Source: Anianabacter salinae
GTDB taxonomy: Bacteria > Pseudomonadota > Alphaproteobacteria > Rhodobacterales > Rhodobacteraceae
Assembly: GCF_019061145.1 (NCBI RefSeq)
Contig: NZ_JAHQZS010000001.1
Location: 558,001-622,000, forward strand
Direction: 5' to 3'
DNA length: 64,000 bases
How positions within the stretch are numbered: the stretch's first letter is position 1; each line of letters begins with the position of its first letter. Below, piece by piece: positions 38,110 through 47,136 of the stretch. Below the pieces are notes generated by a model. It was not told the origin of the DNA. It saw only the letters and a list, made by a program, of their open reading frames with translations, and searched no databases. The translations under genes and the position numbers were made by a program.

Positions 38110-38856
38110 ATGAGCAAGAGCTACACATTGTACATCAAAGCCTATACGCCCGAGACCATCCCCATGGCCCGGCTGGCTCAGTACATGCAAAATCTAGCTG
38201 CAATGCTCGGTCACGATGCAGCCGTACACTTCGACACGCTTAAACCTGGCAGTACACAGCTTGTCACCAGGATCGACCATGAAGACGTGCCAAAGGTCGC
38301 AACTCATTTGGCTCAAGTGAAGCGCGGTGAAGGCAGTCCGGAAGCCACCAGGGCGCACGCTGAAATCGACCGCTTGCTGGCAGAGGACAACGCAACGGGC
38401 TTTGTCTATGAGGATGAAGACGAGAGCGCTGAAATCATCGCATTCCCAGGCGTGACTCGGCCGAAGCCAAGCACGTTCGGCCCGTTCAACCAAGTAGGCT
38501 CGCTCGACGGTATCTTGATCAGCGTTAGTGGCGCAGATCATACCGTACACCTTCAGCTTCAAAACGGCGAAACCAAGTACACGGGGATCGACACGAACCG
38601 CGAGACGGCACGCCGACTGGCCAAACACATGTATGAACCCGTGCGCGTGTTCGGCACGGGCCGGTGGTTGCGTGACCAGGACGGGAAGTGGAGTCTGAAG
38701 AAGTTCAAGGTTGAAAGCTATAGCGTCCTTGCGGACGATGATCTGAAGGAAGCCATTTACCAGATGCGCAAAATCGAAGGCAGCGAGTGGAAAGACATGG
38801 ACGATCCCATCAGTGCCGTGAAAGCCCTTCGCGAAAAGGATAACGGTTTGCACTAA
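38110..38856 (+). CDS. uncharacterised 248-aa protein, candidate antitoxin or regulator of the PIN gene
   Basis: 248 aa, not assignable to a named family by eye. Residues 1-95 look like a mixed alpha/beta domain (YTLYIKAYTPETIP, LKPGSTQLVTRID). An acidic linker (98-112) follows. Residues about 125-200 are beta-rich and OB-like (GSLDGILISVSG, PVRVFGTGRWLRDQDGKW). The C-terminal 45 residues are helical and charged (MRKIEGSEWKDMDDP), like toxin-wrapping tails of antitoxins. Its TAA stop overlaps the ATG of the PIN gene by one base. Base composition is clearly lower in GC than the surrounding methyltransferase stubs. The antitoxin role is inference from order and overlap. Confidence 0.7.
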   Translation: MSKSYTLYIKAYTPETIPMARLAQYMQNLAAMLGHDAAVHFDTLKPGSTQLVTRIDHEDVPKVATHLAQVKRGEGSPEATRAHAEIDRLLAEDNATGFVYEDEDESAEIIAFPGVTRPKPSTFGPFNQVGSLDGILISVSGADHTVHLQLQNGETKYTGIDTNRETARRLAKHMYEPVRVFGTGRWLRDQDGKWSLKKFKVESYSVLADDDLKEAIYQMRKIEGSEWKDMDDPISAVKALREKDNGLH

Positions 38857-39386
38857 TGGTTGTTTTCGATAGCTCGGTTCTGCTTCTTGTCCTCGATCAG
38901 AACGCCAAACCGCCCAACGATCCCGCCACGGGACAACCATTGGACAAGGCTGCCAAACGGATTGAGCATCTGATCCATAACCTAACGGCTGACAACGAAA
39001 AAATCGTGATCCCTACACCGGTCTTGACCGAGATTCTGGTTCACGCTGGCGAGGCGATGCAGCCCTATCTCGACATCATGAACGGCCAGTCTGCATTTCG
39101 GATAGCGCCCTTTGACCAGAAGGCCGCCATTGAAGCGGCACTCGCCATGAGTGATGCGATCAAGCGCGGCGGCCATCGCGTCGATGCGGCAAATCCAGAT
39201 GCGACCAAGACCAAGATCAAGTTCGACCGACAGATCGTCGCAATCGCAAAGGCAGAAGGCGCGCATGCGGTCTATTCAGATGACGCAGACGTGCACAGCT
39301 ATTCCAAACATGCGGGATTGGATGCCTACCGCACAGCCGATCTCGACTTACCACCGGAAGACCCTCAGGGTTCACTTGACGTGTGA
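38856..39386 (+). CDS. PIN-domain nuclease (toxin-like)
   Basis: 176 aa. PIN-fold acidic residues can be placed: Asp5 (VFDSSVLLLVLD), Glu59 (PTPVLTEIL), Asp124 (IKFDRQIVAIAKA) and Asp142 with Asp143/Asp145 (VYSDDADV). This is the metal-binding set of VapC-type ribonucleases, so activity is likely. It is longer than typical VapC (about 130-140 aa) because of an insert near residues 15-40. It starts within the stop of the 248-aa gene. Known PIN toxins cleave tRNA, rRNA or mRNA; the target here is unknown. Confidence 0.85.
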   Translation: MVVFDSSVLLLVLDQNAKPPNDPATGQPLDKAAKRIEHLIHNLTADNEKIVIPTPVLTEILVHAGEAMQPYLDIMNGQSAFRIAPFDQKAAIEAALAMSDAIKRGGHRVDAANPDATKTKIKFDRQIVAIAKAEGAHAVYSDDADVHSYSKHAGLDAYRTADLDLPPEDPQGSLDV

Positions 39387-39398
39387 AGTAAAAGCTAC
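39386..39398 (+). repeat. imperfect direct repeat at the right end of the cassette
   Basis: AAGTAAAAGCTAC, partner of 38069-38083. It begins on the last base of the PIN stop codon and ends just before methyltransferase homology resumes. Confidence 0.4.
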
Positions 39399-39401
39399 TT
39401 A

Positions 39402-39668
39402 CGCGGCGTGATCGAACGCGAAGGCGCCGAGATCGGCATCTTCCTGACGCTGACCGAACCGACCAAGCCGATGGTCGCCGAAGCGGCGGCGGCGGGCCAA
39501 TACGAGGAAGCGGGCTTTTCCCCGGTGCCGCGCCTGCAGATCGTCTCTATCGAAGAAGCTCTGGCCCTGCGCGACCGCGCCGTGCGCCTTCCCGCCCGCC
39601 GCGACGACGCCTTCAAGAAGGCCGCCCGCGAACAGGACACGCGCGCCCAGGGCAAGCTGGACCTGTGA
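39402..39668 (+). pseudogene. DNA methyltransferase, C-terminal fragment
   Basis: About 88 codons that resume the methyltransferase of 37787-38047. The segment IFLTLTEPTKPMVAEAA followed by PRLQIVSIEEAL and a basic tail is the conserved C-terminus of these enzymes. In-frame homology begins near 39402 (Arg-Gly-Val-Ile-Glu), with no proper start or ribosome binding site; GTG 39408 is only formally a start. High GC, like the N-terminal stub. Several hundred codons between the two stubs have been lost and replaced by the two-gene cassette. Ends three bases before the convergent acyP gene. Confidence 0.82.
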
Positions 39669-39671
39669 CCG

Positions 39672-39953
39672 CTACCCCGTGATCCGGAACCCTTCGCCCG
39701 CGTCGCCGGGGCGGGCGTCCTCGACCGTGACGGTGGACACCCGCGCGGCGTCCGGCCCGTGGTGCAGCAGCGCCTGCATCTCGGCCACCCGCGCTGCGGG
39801 CCCCTCGATCAGCGCGGCGACGCTGCCGTCGCCTTCGTTGCGCACCCATCCCGTCAGCCCGCGCGCCTCGGCCTCATGCTGCACCCAGGCGCGGAATCCC
39901 ACGCCCTGCACACGGCCGCTGATGCGCGCCCGGATCGCGGTGGTGTCGGTCAT
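39672..39953 (-). CDS. acyP: acylphosphatase
   Basis: 93 aa, standard length. Hydrolyses acyl phosphates. The signature GRVQGVGFRAWVQ supplies the phosphate-binding loop and catalytic Arg; the catalytic Asn is in GWVRNEGDGSV. Complete and apparently functional. Divergent from lepA. Confidence 0.95.
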   Translation of the reverse strand: MTDTTAIRARISGRVQGVGFRAWVQHEAEARGLTGWVRNEGDGSVAALIEGPAARVAEMQALLHHGPDAARVSTVTVEDARPGDAGEGFRITG

Positions 39954-40076
39954 CTCGGGCTGCCTCCTCGCTTCCTTTCAAGGCCCTTGATCGGCCATTG
40001 CCATGACAATCCCGCGACGCGGGGCACAGTTCCCTGCCAACGCCGCCTGCGGCACGCGGCGCCGCGCCACGTCCCA

Positions 40077-40105
40077 TTGACCATTGCCGAAAACAGCCGC
40101 ATATC
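40077..40105 (+). promoter_or_regulatory. candidate lepA promoter giving a leaderless mRNA
   Basis: TTGACC (40077-40082), a spacer of exactly 17 bases, and CATATC (40100-40105). The ATG of lepA is at 40112, six bases after the -10, so transcription would start at or next to the start codon. No Shine-Dalgarno sequence precedes the ATG. Confidence 0.45.
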
Positions 40106-40111
40106 CGCGCA

Positions 40112-41914
40112 ATGACCGAGCTCGCATATATCCGCAATTTCTCCATCGTCGCGCATATCGACCATGGGAAATCCACCCTTGCCGACCGGCTGATCCAGCT
40201 GACCGGCACCGTCGCCGAACGCGACATGAAAGAGCAGATGCTCGATGCCATGGACATCGAGCGCGAGCGCGGGATCACCATCAAGGCCAACACGGTGCGG
40301 ATCGACTATCCCGCCAAGGACGGCCACACCTATGTTCTCAACCTGATCGACACCCCCGGGCACGTCGATTTCGGCTATGAGGTCAGCCGCTCGATGCGCG
40401 CCGTCGAAGGCTCGCTTCTGGTGGTGGACGCCAGCCAGGGCGTCGAGGCGCAGACGCTGGCCAACGTCTACCAGGCCATCGACGCCGATCACGAGATCGT
40501 TCCGGTCCTGAACAAGGTCGACCTGCCGGCGGCAGAGCCTGACCGCGTGCGCGAACAGATCGAGGACGTGATCGGGATCGAGGCGCATGATGCCGTGCTG
40601 ATCTCGGCCAAGACCGGCCTCGGCATCCCCGACGTGCTGGAAGCGATCGTCACCCGCCTGCCGCCGCCCAAGACCGGCGACCGCGACGCGCCGCTCAAGG
40701 CGATGCTGGTGGACAGCAAGTACGACAGCTATCTCGGCGTGATCGTCATCGTGCGCATCATCGACGGCGTCCTGAAAAAGGGCGACCGCATCCGCATGAT
40801 GAAGACCGGCGGCACCTATGACGTGGACGACGTGGGCGTTTACCGCCCCGCCATGACCTCGGTAGGCGAACTGGGCCCGGGCGAGATCGGCTATCTCAAC
40901 GCCTCGATCAAGCAGGTGCGCGACACCCGCGTCGGCGACACCATCACCCATGAAAAGCGCCAGACCGAAACCGCGCTGCCGGGCTTCAAGCCGTCGATCC
41001 CCGTGGTCTTCTGCGGCCTCTTTCCCGTGGACGCCAACGATTTCGAGGACATGCGCGACGCCATCGAAAAGCTGGCGCTGAACGACGCGTCCTTCACCTT
41101 CGAGATGGAAACCTCGGCCGCGCTTGGCTTTGGCTTCCGCTGCGGGTTCCTGGGGCTTCTGCACCTCGAAGTCATCCGCGACCGGCTGGAACGCGAGTAT
41201 GACATTGACCTCATCACCACGGCACCCTCTGTGGTCTACCGCATCTTCACGCGGGACGGCGAGATGCGCGAATTGCACAACCCCGCCGACATGCCCGACC
41301 CTGCCACGGTCGAGCATATCGAGGAACCGCGTATCAAGGCGACGATCCTCGTGCCCGACGAATACCTCGGCGATGTGCTGAAGCTTTGCCAGGACCGGCG
41401 CGGCATCCAGCTTGATCTGACCTACGCGGGCAGCCGCGCGATGGCGGTCTATGACCTGCCGCTGAACGAGGTGGTGTTCGATTTCTACGACCGGCTGAAA
41501 TCGGTGACCAAGGGCTATGCGTCGTTCGATTACGCCATCGAAGGCTACCGCGAGGACAACCTCGTGAAGATGTCCGTGCTCGTGAACGACGAGCCGGTGG
41601 ACGCGCTGTCGATGATGGTCCACCGCGACCGCGCCGAGATGCGGGGCAGGGCGATGTGCGAAAAGCTGAAAGAGCTGATCCCGCGCCACATGTTCAAGAT
41701 TCCGATCCAAGCCGCCATCGGCGGCAAGGTCATCGCCCGCGAGACGCTCGCCGCGCTGCGCAAGGACGTGACCGCCAAGTGCTACGGCGGCGACGCGACT
41801 CGGAAGAAGAAGCTTCTGGAAAAGCAGAAGGCCGGCAAGAAGAAGATGCGCCAGTTCGGCAAGGTTGAGATCCCGCAGCAGGCGTTCATCAACGCGCTGA
41901 AGATGGATAGCTAA
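40112..41914 (+). CDS. lepA: translation elongation factor 4 (LepA)
   Basis: 600 aa GTPase that acts on the ribosome and aids translation under stress. The G-domain has [13 protein letters not shown] (P-loop), [14 protein letters not shown] and NKVDLP. Domains II and III, the EF-G-like domain V, and the LepA-specific C-terminal domain ([20 protein letters not shown]) are present, so the protein is complete. The 3' flank switches abruptly into AT-rich DNA after the stop. Confidence 0.98.
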   Translation: MTELAYIRNFSIVAHIDHGKSTLADRLIQLTGTVAERDMKEQMLDAMDIERERGITIKANTVRIDYPAKDGHTYVLNLIDTPGHVDFGYEVSRSMRAVEGSLLVVDASQGVEAQTLANVYQAIDADHEIVPVLNKVDLPAAEPDRVREQIEDVIGIEAHDAVLISAKTGLGIPDVLEAIVTRLPPPKTGDRDAPLKAMLVDSKYDSYLGVIVIVRIIDGVLKKGDRIRMMKTGGTYDVDDVGVYRPAMTSVGELGPGEIGYLNASIKQVRDTRVGDTITHEKRQTETALPGFKPSIPVVFCGLFPVDANDFEDMRDAIEKLALNDASFTFEMETSAALGFGFRCGFLGLLHLEVIRDRLEREYDIDLITTAPSVVYRIFTRDGEMRELHNPADMPDPATVEHIEEPRIKATILVPDEYLGDVLKLCQDRRGIQLDLTYAGSRAMAVYDLPLNEVVFDFYDRLKSVTKGYASFDYAIEGYREDNLVKMSVLVNDEPVDALSMMVHRDRAEMRGRAMCEKLKELIPRHMFKIPIQAAIGGKVIARETLAALRKDVTAKCYGGDATRKKKLLEKQKAGKKKMRQFGKVEIPQQAFINALKMDS

Positions 41915-41982
41915 GAAAGAGCTTTGATCAGGACTGCAAAGCTCGTATCCTCTGGTTGGAAGAATTTCTAAGGATACATGAA

Positions 41983-43221
41983 TTGGCCATTCAGAAACGT
42001 TCGAGCAACCCGTCGGCTAGACTAAGAGCGATATGGGTTGAGCGCGTTTCGCGTTATCAAGAATTTGTTGAAAGGTTGGAATCTGATGACGTGTTTGATC
42101 GTCATCTATTCTTTGGATTTAGGAACTCGACTCGATCTCAATCTGAATGGGCTCATCTCGTTGGGGTGGCGCAGGGCACTATTGGGAATTGGGAACGTGG
42201 AATAACGTATCCAAATACTGGGTATAGGCGGCGTCTACTATCAGCTTCTCGTACCGTTTTGGAAGAAGAGAAGTCTAGCATCAATGGATTGGCCAGCAGG
42301 GTTGGTATAAAGATCGAATTCGATGCAGTTTCTACGCGTCGTGGCTTGGACAATTCGATCCTAAACGCGGCGATCACTGACTTTGAATTCGACAAGGCGC
42401 GCAACAGAATAGTTCCCATTCCGTTTCAATCAGATGATCGGGTCCGAGACCAGAAGGAACTTGAAGAGGACAAGAGGAATCTCCTTGCCTCACTGGCAAC
42501 GCAAGCTCGACTGATTTCGGATTCTGTAGACAGATTTTCGAATCTCAACTCAGAAAATTTTGTCAGATACTTTGATGAGTACAGAACTCACGCTTCAAAT
42601 CAAGAGCCCAATCCTAGATTGCTTCACCGCTTAGGAGATACAATAGCGCGTCAGACACAAGATGACGATGTGAGACATGCTGTAAACCGATGGGACGAGG
42701 TCGCCATCGACGGATTTAATAAAGATCATATCGATTTGATGAGATTATACTTTAGGCAGGCATTGGCCAAGGCTCAAGAAGTGGAGGCAATGCCTGTCGA
42801 AGACGAATCTCAGGGTGTTACTTCTGCGGATCATTTTTATGATGCCGCAGACCTTATTGAGAGCACGGTAAATGGTGATGGTCAGCCAGTCTTTGACAGC
42901 GATATACCAACTTTGCTCCGTGATATTGGGAAGGAGGTGCGAGATATTGGAGAGGCTGAAGTATTTACAGCAGACGAATTTAGGCGCGGCGTTCTTCGTA
43001 GGCGTCGATTGGAGGCGGTAAAGAGTGGTTCTATTTATATTGGGAGAATACTTTTCTTTTCTTCACTCTTTGTTGTTTTGAATCCTGCAGCGCTTGGCGC
43101 AATTGGAAGCTTGGCATCTATTTTGGGTCTTATGGATCAAATCGCGCCTGGAACTATTCGTTCTATTTATAGAAGGCTCAGGCAGGCTTTCCCAATACTT
43201 CCAAAGTTGGGTGACGATTAA
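41983..43221 (+). CDS. HTH plus C-terminal membrane protein, unknown, horizontally acquired
   Basis: About 412 aa. TTG 41983 is preferred because AAGGA lies eight bases upstream; TTG 41956 would add nine residues, and no ATG is available near the N-terminus. Residues about 45-85 contain an XRE-like helix-turn-helix (RSQSEWAHLVGVAQGTIGNW). A long polar, partly coiled-coil-like middle follows. Near the C-terminus a hydrophobic hairpin (IYIGRILFFSSLFVVL, then GAIGSLASILGLM) predicts one or two membrane spans. DNA is far AT-richer than all neighbours (43021-43080 has 18 G/C in 60), with rare codons for this genome, so it is a recent import. No known family is recognised. Confidence 0.75.
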   Translation: MAIQKRSSNPSARLRAIWVERVSRYQEFVERLESDDVFDRHLFFGFRNSTRSQSEWAHLVGVAQGTIGNWERGITYPNTGYRRRLLSASRTVLEEEKSSINGLASRVGIKIEFDAVSTRRGLDNSILNAAITDFEFDKARNRIVPIPFQSDDRVRDQKELEEDKRNLLASLATQARLISDSVDRFSNLNSENFVRYFDEYRTHASNQEPNPRLLHRLGDTIARQTQDDDVRHAVNRWDEVAIDGFNKDHIDLMRLYFRQALAKAQEVEAMPVEDESQGVTSADHFYDAADLIESTVNGDGQPVFDSDIPTLLRDIGKEVRDIGEAEVFTADEFRRGVLRRRRLEAVKSGSIYIGRILFFSSLFVVLNPAALGAIGSLASILGLMDQIAPGTIRSIYRRLRQAFPILPKLGDD

Positions 43222-43381
43222 TTTAAAGAATGTGTGTCTAGTAAGTGCTTGCCGCCGGAACGCTGTGCTCATCTCCGCCTGAACGCCCCAGACCGTGCCC
43301 CCGACTTGACCCAGCGCAAAGCCGCCCATCCCGCCTGCACGCTAGTCTCCCCCCAGACGCGCGCCTTCCGGGAGACTTCAC

Positions 43382-43561
43382 ATGCTACGCCTTGCGGCCA
43401 TCCTGTTCAGCCTTGTGGCCACCACCCTTGCGGGCTCCGCCTTCGTTGCGGCGCTGACCATGGGGCATGACACGCTTGAGCCCATCCTCATCGCGGTCGG
43501 GATCGGTTTCGTGCTGGCGATCCCCGCGACGTGGATCGTCACGCGGCAGATCCTGCGCTGA
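43382..43561 (+). CDS. small two-helix membrane protein ('CTP synthetase' misnomer family)
   Basis: 59 aa, beginning MLRLAAILFSLVATTLAG with two hydrophobic helices separated by a short acidic loop (MGHDTLEP). GGGAG precedes ATG 43382 at good spacing. Its relatives are widespread in Rhodobacterales and commonly carry the label CTP synthetase, although they have no enzyme domain. The stop abuts the stop of the convergent hydrolase gene. Function unknown. Confidence 0.75.
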   Translation: MLRLAAILFSLVATTLAGSAFVAALTMGHDTLEPILIAVGIGFVLAIPATWIVTRQILR

Positions 43562-44320
43562 TCACAGGTCCAGGAACACCCGCACCGCCGCCTCGAAGTC
43601 GCGCGGCTTTTCGGCGTGCAGCCAGTGGCCCGCGCCGGGGATCGACGCGAAGCGGGCGTCGGGGAACTGTGCGCGGACCTGATCGCGCGCGCTGCGCGGG
43701 ACGTAGTCGCTGTCTGCGCCGGTCAGGAACAGCGCGGGGCCGTCGAATGTGCCCGGCGTGTCCGGCCAGCCGGTGATGCGGTCCATGTCTGCGGCCAGCA
43801 CGTCGAGGTTCAGCTTCCACCGCTTCTGCGCGGCGTCGAGCGATTGCAGGAAGAACGCCCGCAGCCCCTTGTCCGCGACATGCGGCGCCAGCAGCGCCTC
43901 GCCGTCCGAGCGCCGCTCGATCCCCGACAGGTCCACCGCGCGCATCGCGTCGATGTACTGCATCTGGCTGTGCCCATAGGCCATCGGCGCGATGTCGGCG
44001 ACGACGAGTTTGCCCAAGAGGGAGGGTTGCATCAGCGCCAGCACCATCGCCGCCTTGCCGCCCATCGAATGCCCCAGCACGTCCATCGGCGCGCCCATGG
44101 CCTCGATCACCTCGGCCAGATCGGCGGCAAGGTCGTCGTAGCCGTGGCTGTCCGTCCAGGGGCTGTCGCCGTGGTTGCGCATGTCCACCGCCACCACGGG
44201 GCCGCGGTCGGACAGGCGCTTGGCGATGACGCCCCAGTTGCGCGCCGACCCGAACAGGCCGTGGGCGATGAGAAGCGGGCGCGCGGCGCCGTCAGAGGGG
44301 TGGTCGATCCGGGTCAGCAT
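43562..44320 (-). CDS. alpha/beta-fold hydrolase
   Basis: 252 aa. The oxyanion region HGLFGSARNWG, the nucleophile elbow LGHSMGGKAA (Ser in G-H-S-M-G), a late Asp and the terminal GAGHWLHAEKP histidine form a complete Ser-Asp-His set. It resembles the YbfF/ABHD11 esterase branch. ATG 44320 is used; the frame upstream is not hydrolase-like. No signal peptide, so it is cytoplasmic. Natural substrate unknown. Confidence 0.9.
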   Translation of the reverse strand: MLTRIDHPSDGAARPLLIAHGLFGSARNWGVIAKRLSDRGPVVAVDMRNHGDSPWTDSHGYDDLAADLAEVIEAMGAPMDVLGHSMGGKAAMVLALMQPSLLGKLVVADIAPMAYGHSQMQYIDAMRAVDLSGIERRSDGEALLAPHVADKGLRAFFLQSLDAAQKRWKLNLDVLAADMDRITGWPDTPGTFDGPALFLTGADSDYVPRSARDQVRAQFPDARFASIPGAGHWLHAEKPRDFEAAVRVFLDL

Positions 44321-44419
44321 GACCCTTGGTCTAGACGCATGTTGGCGGGGTTTCCAGCGCCCCGGATGCTCGCTAAGGTCGCACCGTCTGGTTTTGGGGG
44401 GCGGCACTTGGCGCAACAG

Positions 44420-44785
44420 ATGGGCTTTGCGGCCGACAAGGCCGACCTGATCGCGCGGATGCTTGAGAAAAAGCTTGGCGTCGGCGGCAAGACCCTGCGC
44501 GCCAAGCTGAAACGCACGCGCAGGCTGCTGCCCTGGGACGTGCGCGCCTCGATCGAGCGGCTGGCCGATGCCGAGGAATTGTCGGCGCACCCCAAGCTTG
44601 CCAGCCGGATGGACCCGGGCGCCATCGAGAAGGATTTCAGCGCCGTGTCACGCTACCTGGCCAAGGTCGATCCTGCCGAGCGCAGGCGCAGGCGGCTCTT
44701 GAACCTTGCCGCTCTCGTGGCCTTCGATCTTCTGGTGATGTTCGTGATCGTCGTCGCCGTGCTGGTCTGGCGCGGCTACCTCTGA
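44420..44785 (+). CDS. small membrane-anchored basic protein, unknown
   Basis: 121 aa from ATG 44420 (TTG 44408 is a possible earlier start). The N-terminal two thirds are basic and helical (MLEKKLGVGGKTLRAKLKR), then a single C-terminal membrane helix (LVAFDLLVMFVIVVAVLVW). The layout is a tail-anchored soluble domain. Conserved-looking but not a family I can name. Confidence 0.7.
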   Translation: MGFAADKADLIARMLEKKLGVGGKTLRAKLKRTRRLLPWDVRASIERLADAEELSAHPKLASRMDPGAIEKDFSAVSRYLAKVDPAERRRRRLLNLAALVAFDLLVMFVIVVAVLVWRGYL

Positions 44786-44845
44786 AACGCGAACCGGCGC
44801 GGGGGATGGCCTCCGCGCCGGCCTGTCGTCTCGATGGGGGGCGGA

Positions 44846-46141
44846 TCAGAGCGCCGGGTAGATCGGGAACCGCGCGCACATCTCCATCACCTCGGCCTTG
44901 ACCCGGGCCTCGACGGCGCTGTCGCCGTCCTCGCCGCTGGCGGCAAGCCCGTCCACGACCTCGGTGATCCAGCGGCCGATCTGGGCGAATTCACCCTCGG
45001 CAAAGCCGCGTGTGGTGCCCGCGGGCGTGCCAAGGCGCACGCCGCTGGTGACCATCGGCTTTTCGGTGTCGAAGGGGATGCCGTTCTTGTTGCAGGTGAT
45101 GTGCGCCCGGCCCAGCGCCTTTTCGGTGGCGTTGCCCTTGACGCCCTTGGGGCGCAGGTCGACCAGCAGAAGGTGGCTGTCGGTGCCGCCGGTCACAAGG
45201 TTCAGACCGCCCGCCATCAGGGCCTCGCCCAGCGCGGCGGCGTTCTTCACCACCTGTTCCTGGTAGGTCTTGAACTCGGGGCGCAGCGCCTCGCCGAAGG
45301 CAACGGCCTTGGCGGCGATCACATGCATGAGCGGACCGCCCTGGATGCCGGGGAAGATCGCCGAGTTGACCTTCTTGGCGATATCCTCGTCGTTGGTCAG
45401 GATCATGCCCCCGCGCGGACCGCGCAGGGTCTTGTGGGTGGTCGTGGTCACGACGTGGCAGTCCGGGAAGGGCGAGGGATAGACGCCCGCCGCGATCAGG
45501 CCCGCGTAATGCGCGACATCGGCCAGCACCAGCGCGCCGACCTTGTCGGCGATGGCACGGAACCGGGCGAAATCCAGACGGCGCGGGATGGCCGAGCCGC
45601 CCGCGATGATGAGCTTCGGCTGATGTTCCAGCGCCAGCGCCTCGATCTGGTCGTAGTCGACGTCAAGCGTGTCTTGCCGCACGCCATACTGGACGGCGTT
45701 GAACCACTTGCCCGACTGGTTGGGCTTGGCGCCGTGGGTCAGGTGCCCGCCTGCATCGAGGCTCATCCCGAGGATGGTGTCGCCGGGTTTCAGCAGCGCG
45801 GTGAACACGCCCTGGTTCGCCTGGCTGCCCGAATTCGGCTGCACGTTGGCAAAGCCGCAGCCAAAGAGCTGCTTGGCGCGGTCGATCGCCAGTTCCTCGG
45901 CGATGTCGACATACTGGCACCCGCCGTAATAGCGGCGGCCGGGATACCCCTCGGCATACTTGTTGGTCATGACCGAACCCTGCGCTTCCATCACGGCGGC
46001 AGAGACGATGTTCTCGGAGGCGATCAGCTCGATCTCGTCGCGCTGGCGGCCCAGCTCTGACGTGATCGCGCCGAAAAGCTCCGGGTCGCGGTCGGCAAGG
46101 CGTTCGGTAAAGAAGCCGTCGTCGCGGTGCGGTGCGTTCAT
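44846..46141 (-). CDS. glyA: serine hydroxymethyltransferase
   Basis: 431 aa. Interconverts serine and glycine with tetrahydrofolate and supplies one-carbon units. The PLP lysine is Lys237 in [14 protein letters not shown]; the N-terminal LIASENIVS and the [13 protein letters not shown] substrate loop are conserved. ATG 46141 is used; the frame stays open far upstream, antisense to nadK, but that part is not SHMT-like. Divergent from nadK. Confidence 0.97.
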   Translation of the reverse strand: MNAPHRDDGFFTERLADRDPELFGAITSELGRQRDEIELIASENIVSAAVMEAQGSVMTNKYAEGYPGRRYYGGCQYVDIAEELAIDRAKQLFGCGFANVQPNSGSQANQGVFTALLKPGDTILGMSLDAGGHLTHGAKPNQSGKWFNAVQYGVRQDTLDVDYDQIEALALEHQPKLIIAGGSAIPRRLDFARFRAIADKVGALVLADVAHYAGLIAAGVYPSPFPDCHVVTTTTHKTLRGPRGGMILTNDEDIAKKVNSAIFPGIQGGPLMHVIAAKAVAFGEALRPEFKTYQEQVVKNAAALGEALMAGGLNLVTGGTDSHLLLVDLRPKGVKGNATEKALGRAHITCNKNGIPFDTEKPMVTSGVRLGTPAGTTRGFAEGEFAQIGRWITEVVDGLAASGEDGDSAVEARVKAEVMEMCARFPIYPAL

Positions 46142-46333
46142 GGGCCTTGGTCCCCCTTGAAAGGCTGTCTGGGATGCGCGGTATCTAAGGGAATCGCCGT
46201 GGCCATGAAAGGCTGAAAGCGGCAGATGTGGCGATCCGCGCGGCAGAGGACGACCTCGAGGGGCGCGGATCGGCGCTTGTGTTTCCAGATGTGACGCGGG
46301 ATGACGTATGCGAAACCTTTCGGAAGGACCGAA

Positions 46334-47101
46334 ATGGCCAACCGCCCCGCCATCGCCTTCGTGGCGAGCCAGGCCGAGATCGCGCAGCACGCCAAGGCCA
46401 CCCTGGCCGAGGCGTATGGCGGTGTGACGCTGGACGAGGCGGACGTGATCGTGGCGCTGGGCGGCGACGGGTTCATGCTTCAGACCTTGCACGGCACCAT
46501 GCATCTCGATGTGCCGGTCTACGGGATGAACCGGGGCACCGTCGGCTTTCTGATGAACGAGTTTCACGCCCATGACCTGTGGGACCGGCTGGAGGCGGCC
46601 GAGGAGACGGTCATCAACCCGCTGTCGATGACGGCGATGGGCATGGACGGGCAGGAACACGCGGCGCTTGCGATCAACGAGGTGTCGCTGCTGCGCTCTG
46701 GTCCGCAGGCGGCCAAGCTGAAGATCTCGGTCGATGGCCGCATCCGCATGGAAGAGCTGGTCTGCGACGGCGCGCTTCTGTCCACGCCCGCCGGATCGAC
46801 GGCCTACAACTACTCGGCACACGGGCCGATCCTGCCCATCGACGCCGATGTTCTGGCGCTTACCGCGATGTCGGCGTTTCGCCCGCGTCGCTGGCGCGGC
46901 GCGCTGCTGCCCGACACCGCGCGGGTGCGGATCGACGTGCTGGAGCCGGAGAAGCGCCCGGTGATGGCCGATGCCGATGCGCGCAGCGTCGGCACCGTGG
47001 TGTCGGTCGAGATCATCAGCGACCCGGACGTGCGGCACCGGTTGCTGTTCGATCCCGGTCACGGGCTGGAAGAACGCCTGATCCGCGAGCAGTTCGTCTG
47101 A
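46334..47101 (+). CDS. nadK: NAD kinase
   Basis: 255 aa. Phosphorylates NAD to NADP. The GGDG motif is at residues 43-46 (ALGGDGFML), followed by [10 protein letters not shown], the INEVSL motif and the [15 protein letters not shown] glycine-rich loop. ATG 46334 with GGAAGGA upstream is the start; a further in-frame ATG at 46301 is less likely. Shorter than enterobacterial NadK, as usual for Alphaproteobacteria. Confidence 0.95.
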   Translation: MANRPAIAFVASQAEIAQHAKATLAEAYGGVTLDEADVIVALGGDGFMLQTLHGTMHLDVPVYGMNRGTVGFLMNEFHAHDLWDRLEAAEETVINPLSMTAMGMDGQEHAALAINEVSLLRSGPQAAKLKISVDGRIRMEELVCDGALLSTPAGSTAYNYSAHGPILPIDADVLALTAMSAFRPRRWRGALLPDTARVRIDVLEPEKRPVMADADARSVGTVVSVEIISDPDVRHRLLFDPGHGLEERLIREQFV

Positions 47102-47136
47102 CCAACCGCGCTTGAGGGGGCCGGCGCGCGGCGCTG

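Noticed and set aside
38048-39401. Insertion sequence inside the methyltransferase
   Set aside because: Neither gene is a transposase, the end repeats are very short, and the interrupted gene has lost its centre, unlike simple insertion.
46142-46333. Riboswitch upstream of glyA
   Set aside because: I looked for tandem glycine or SAM aptamer-like helices in the 192-base divergent region and saw no recognisable conserved core.
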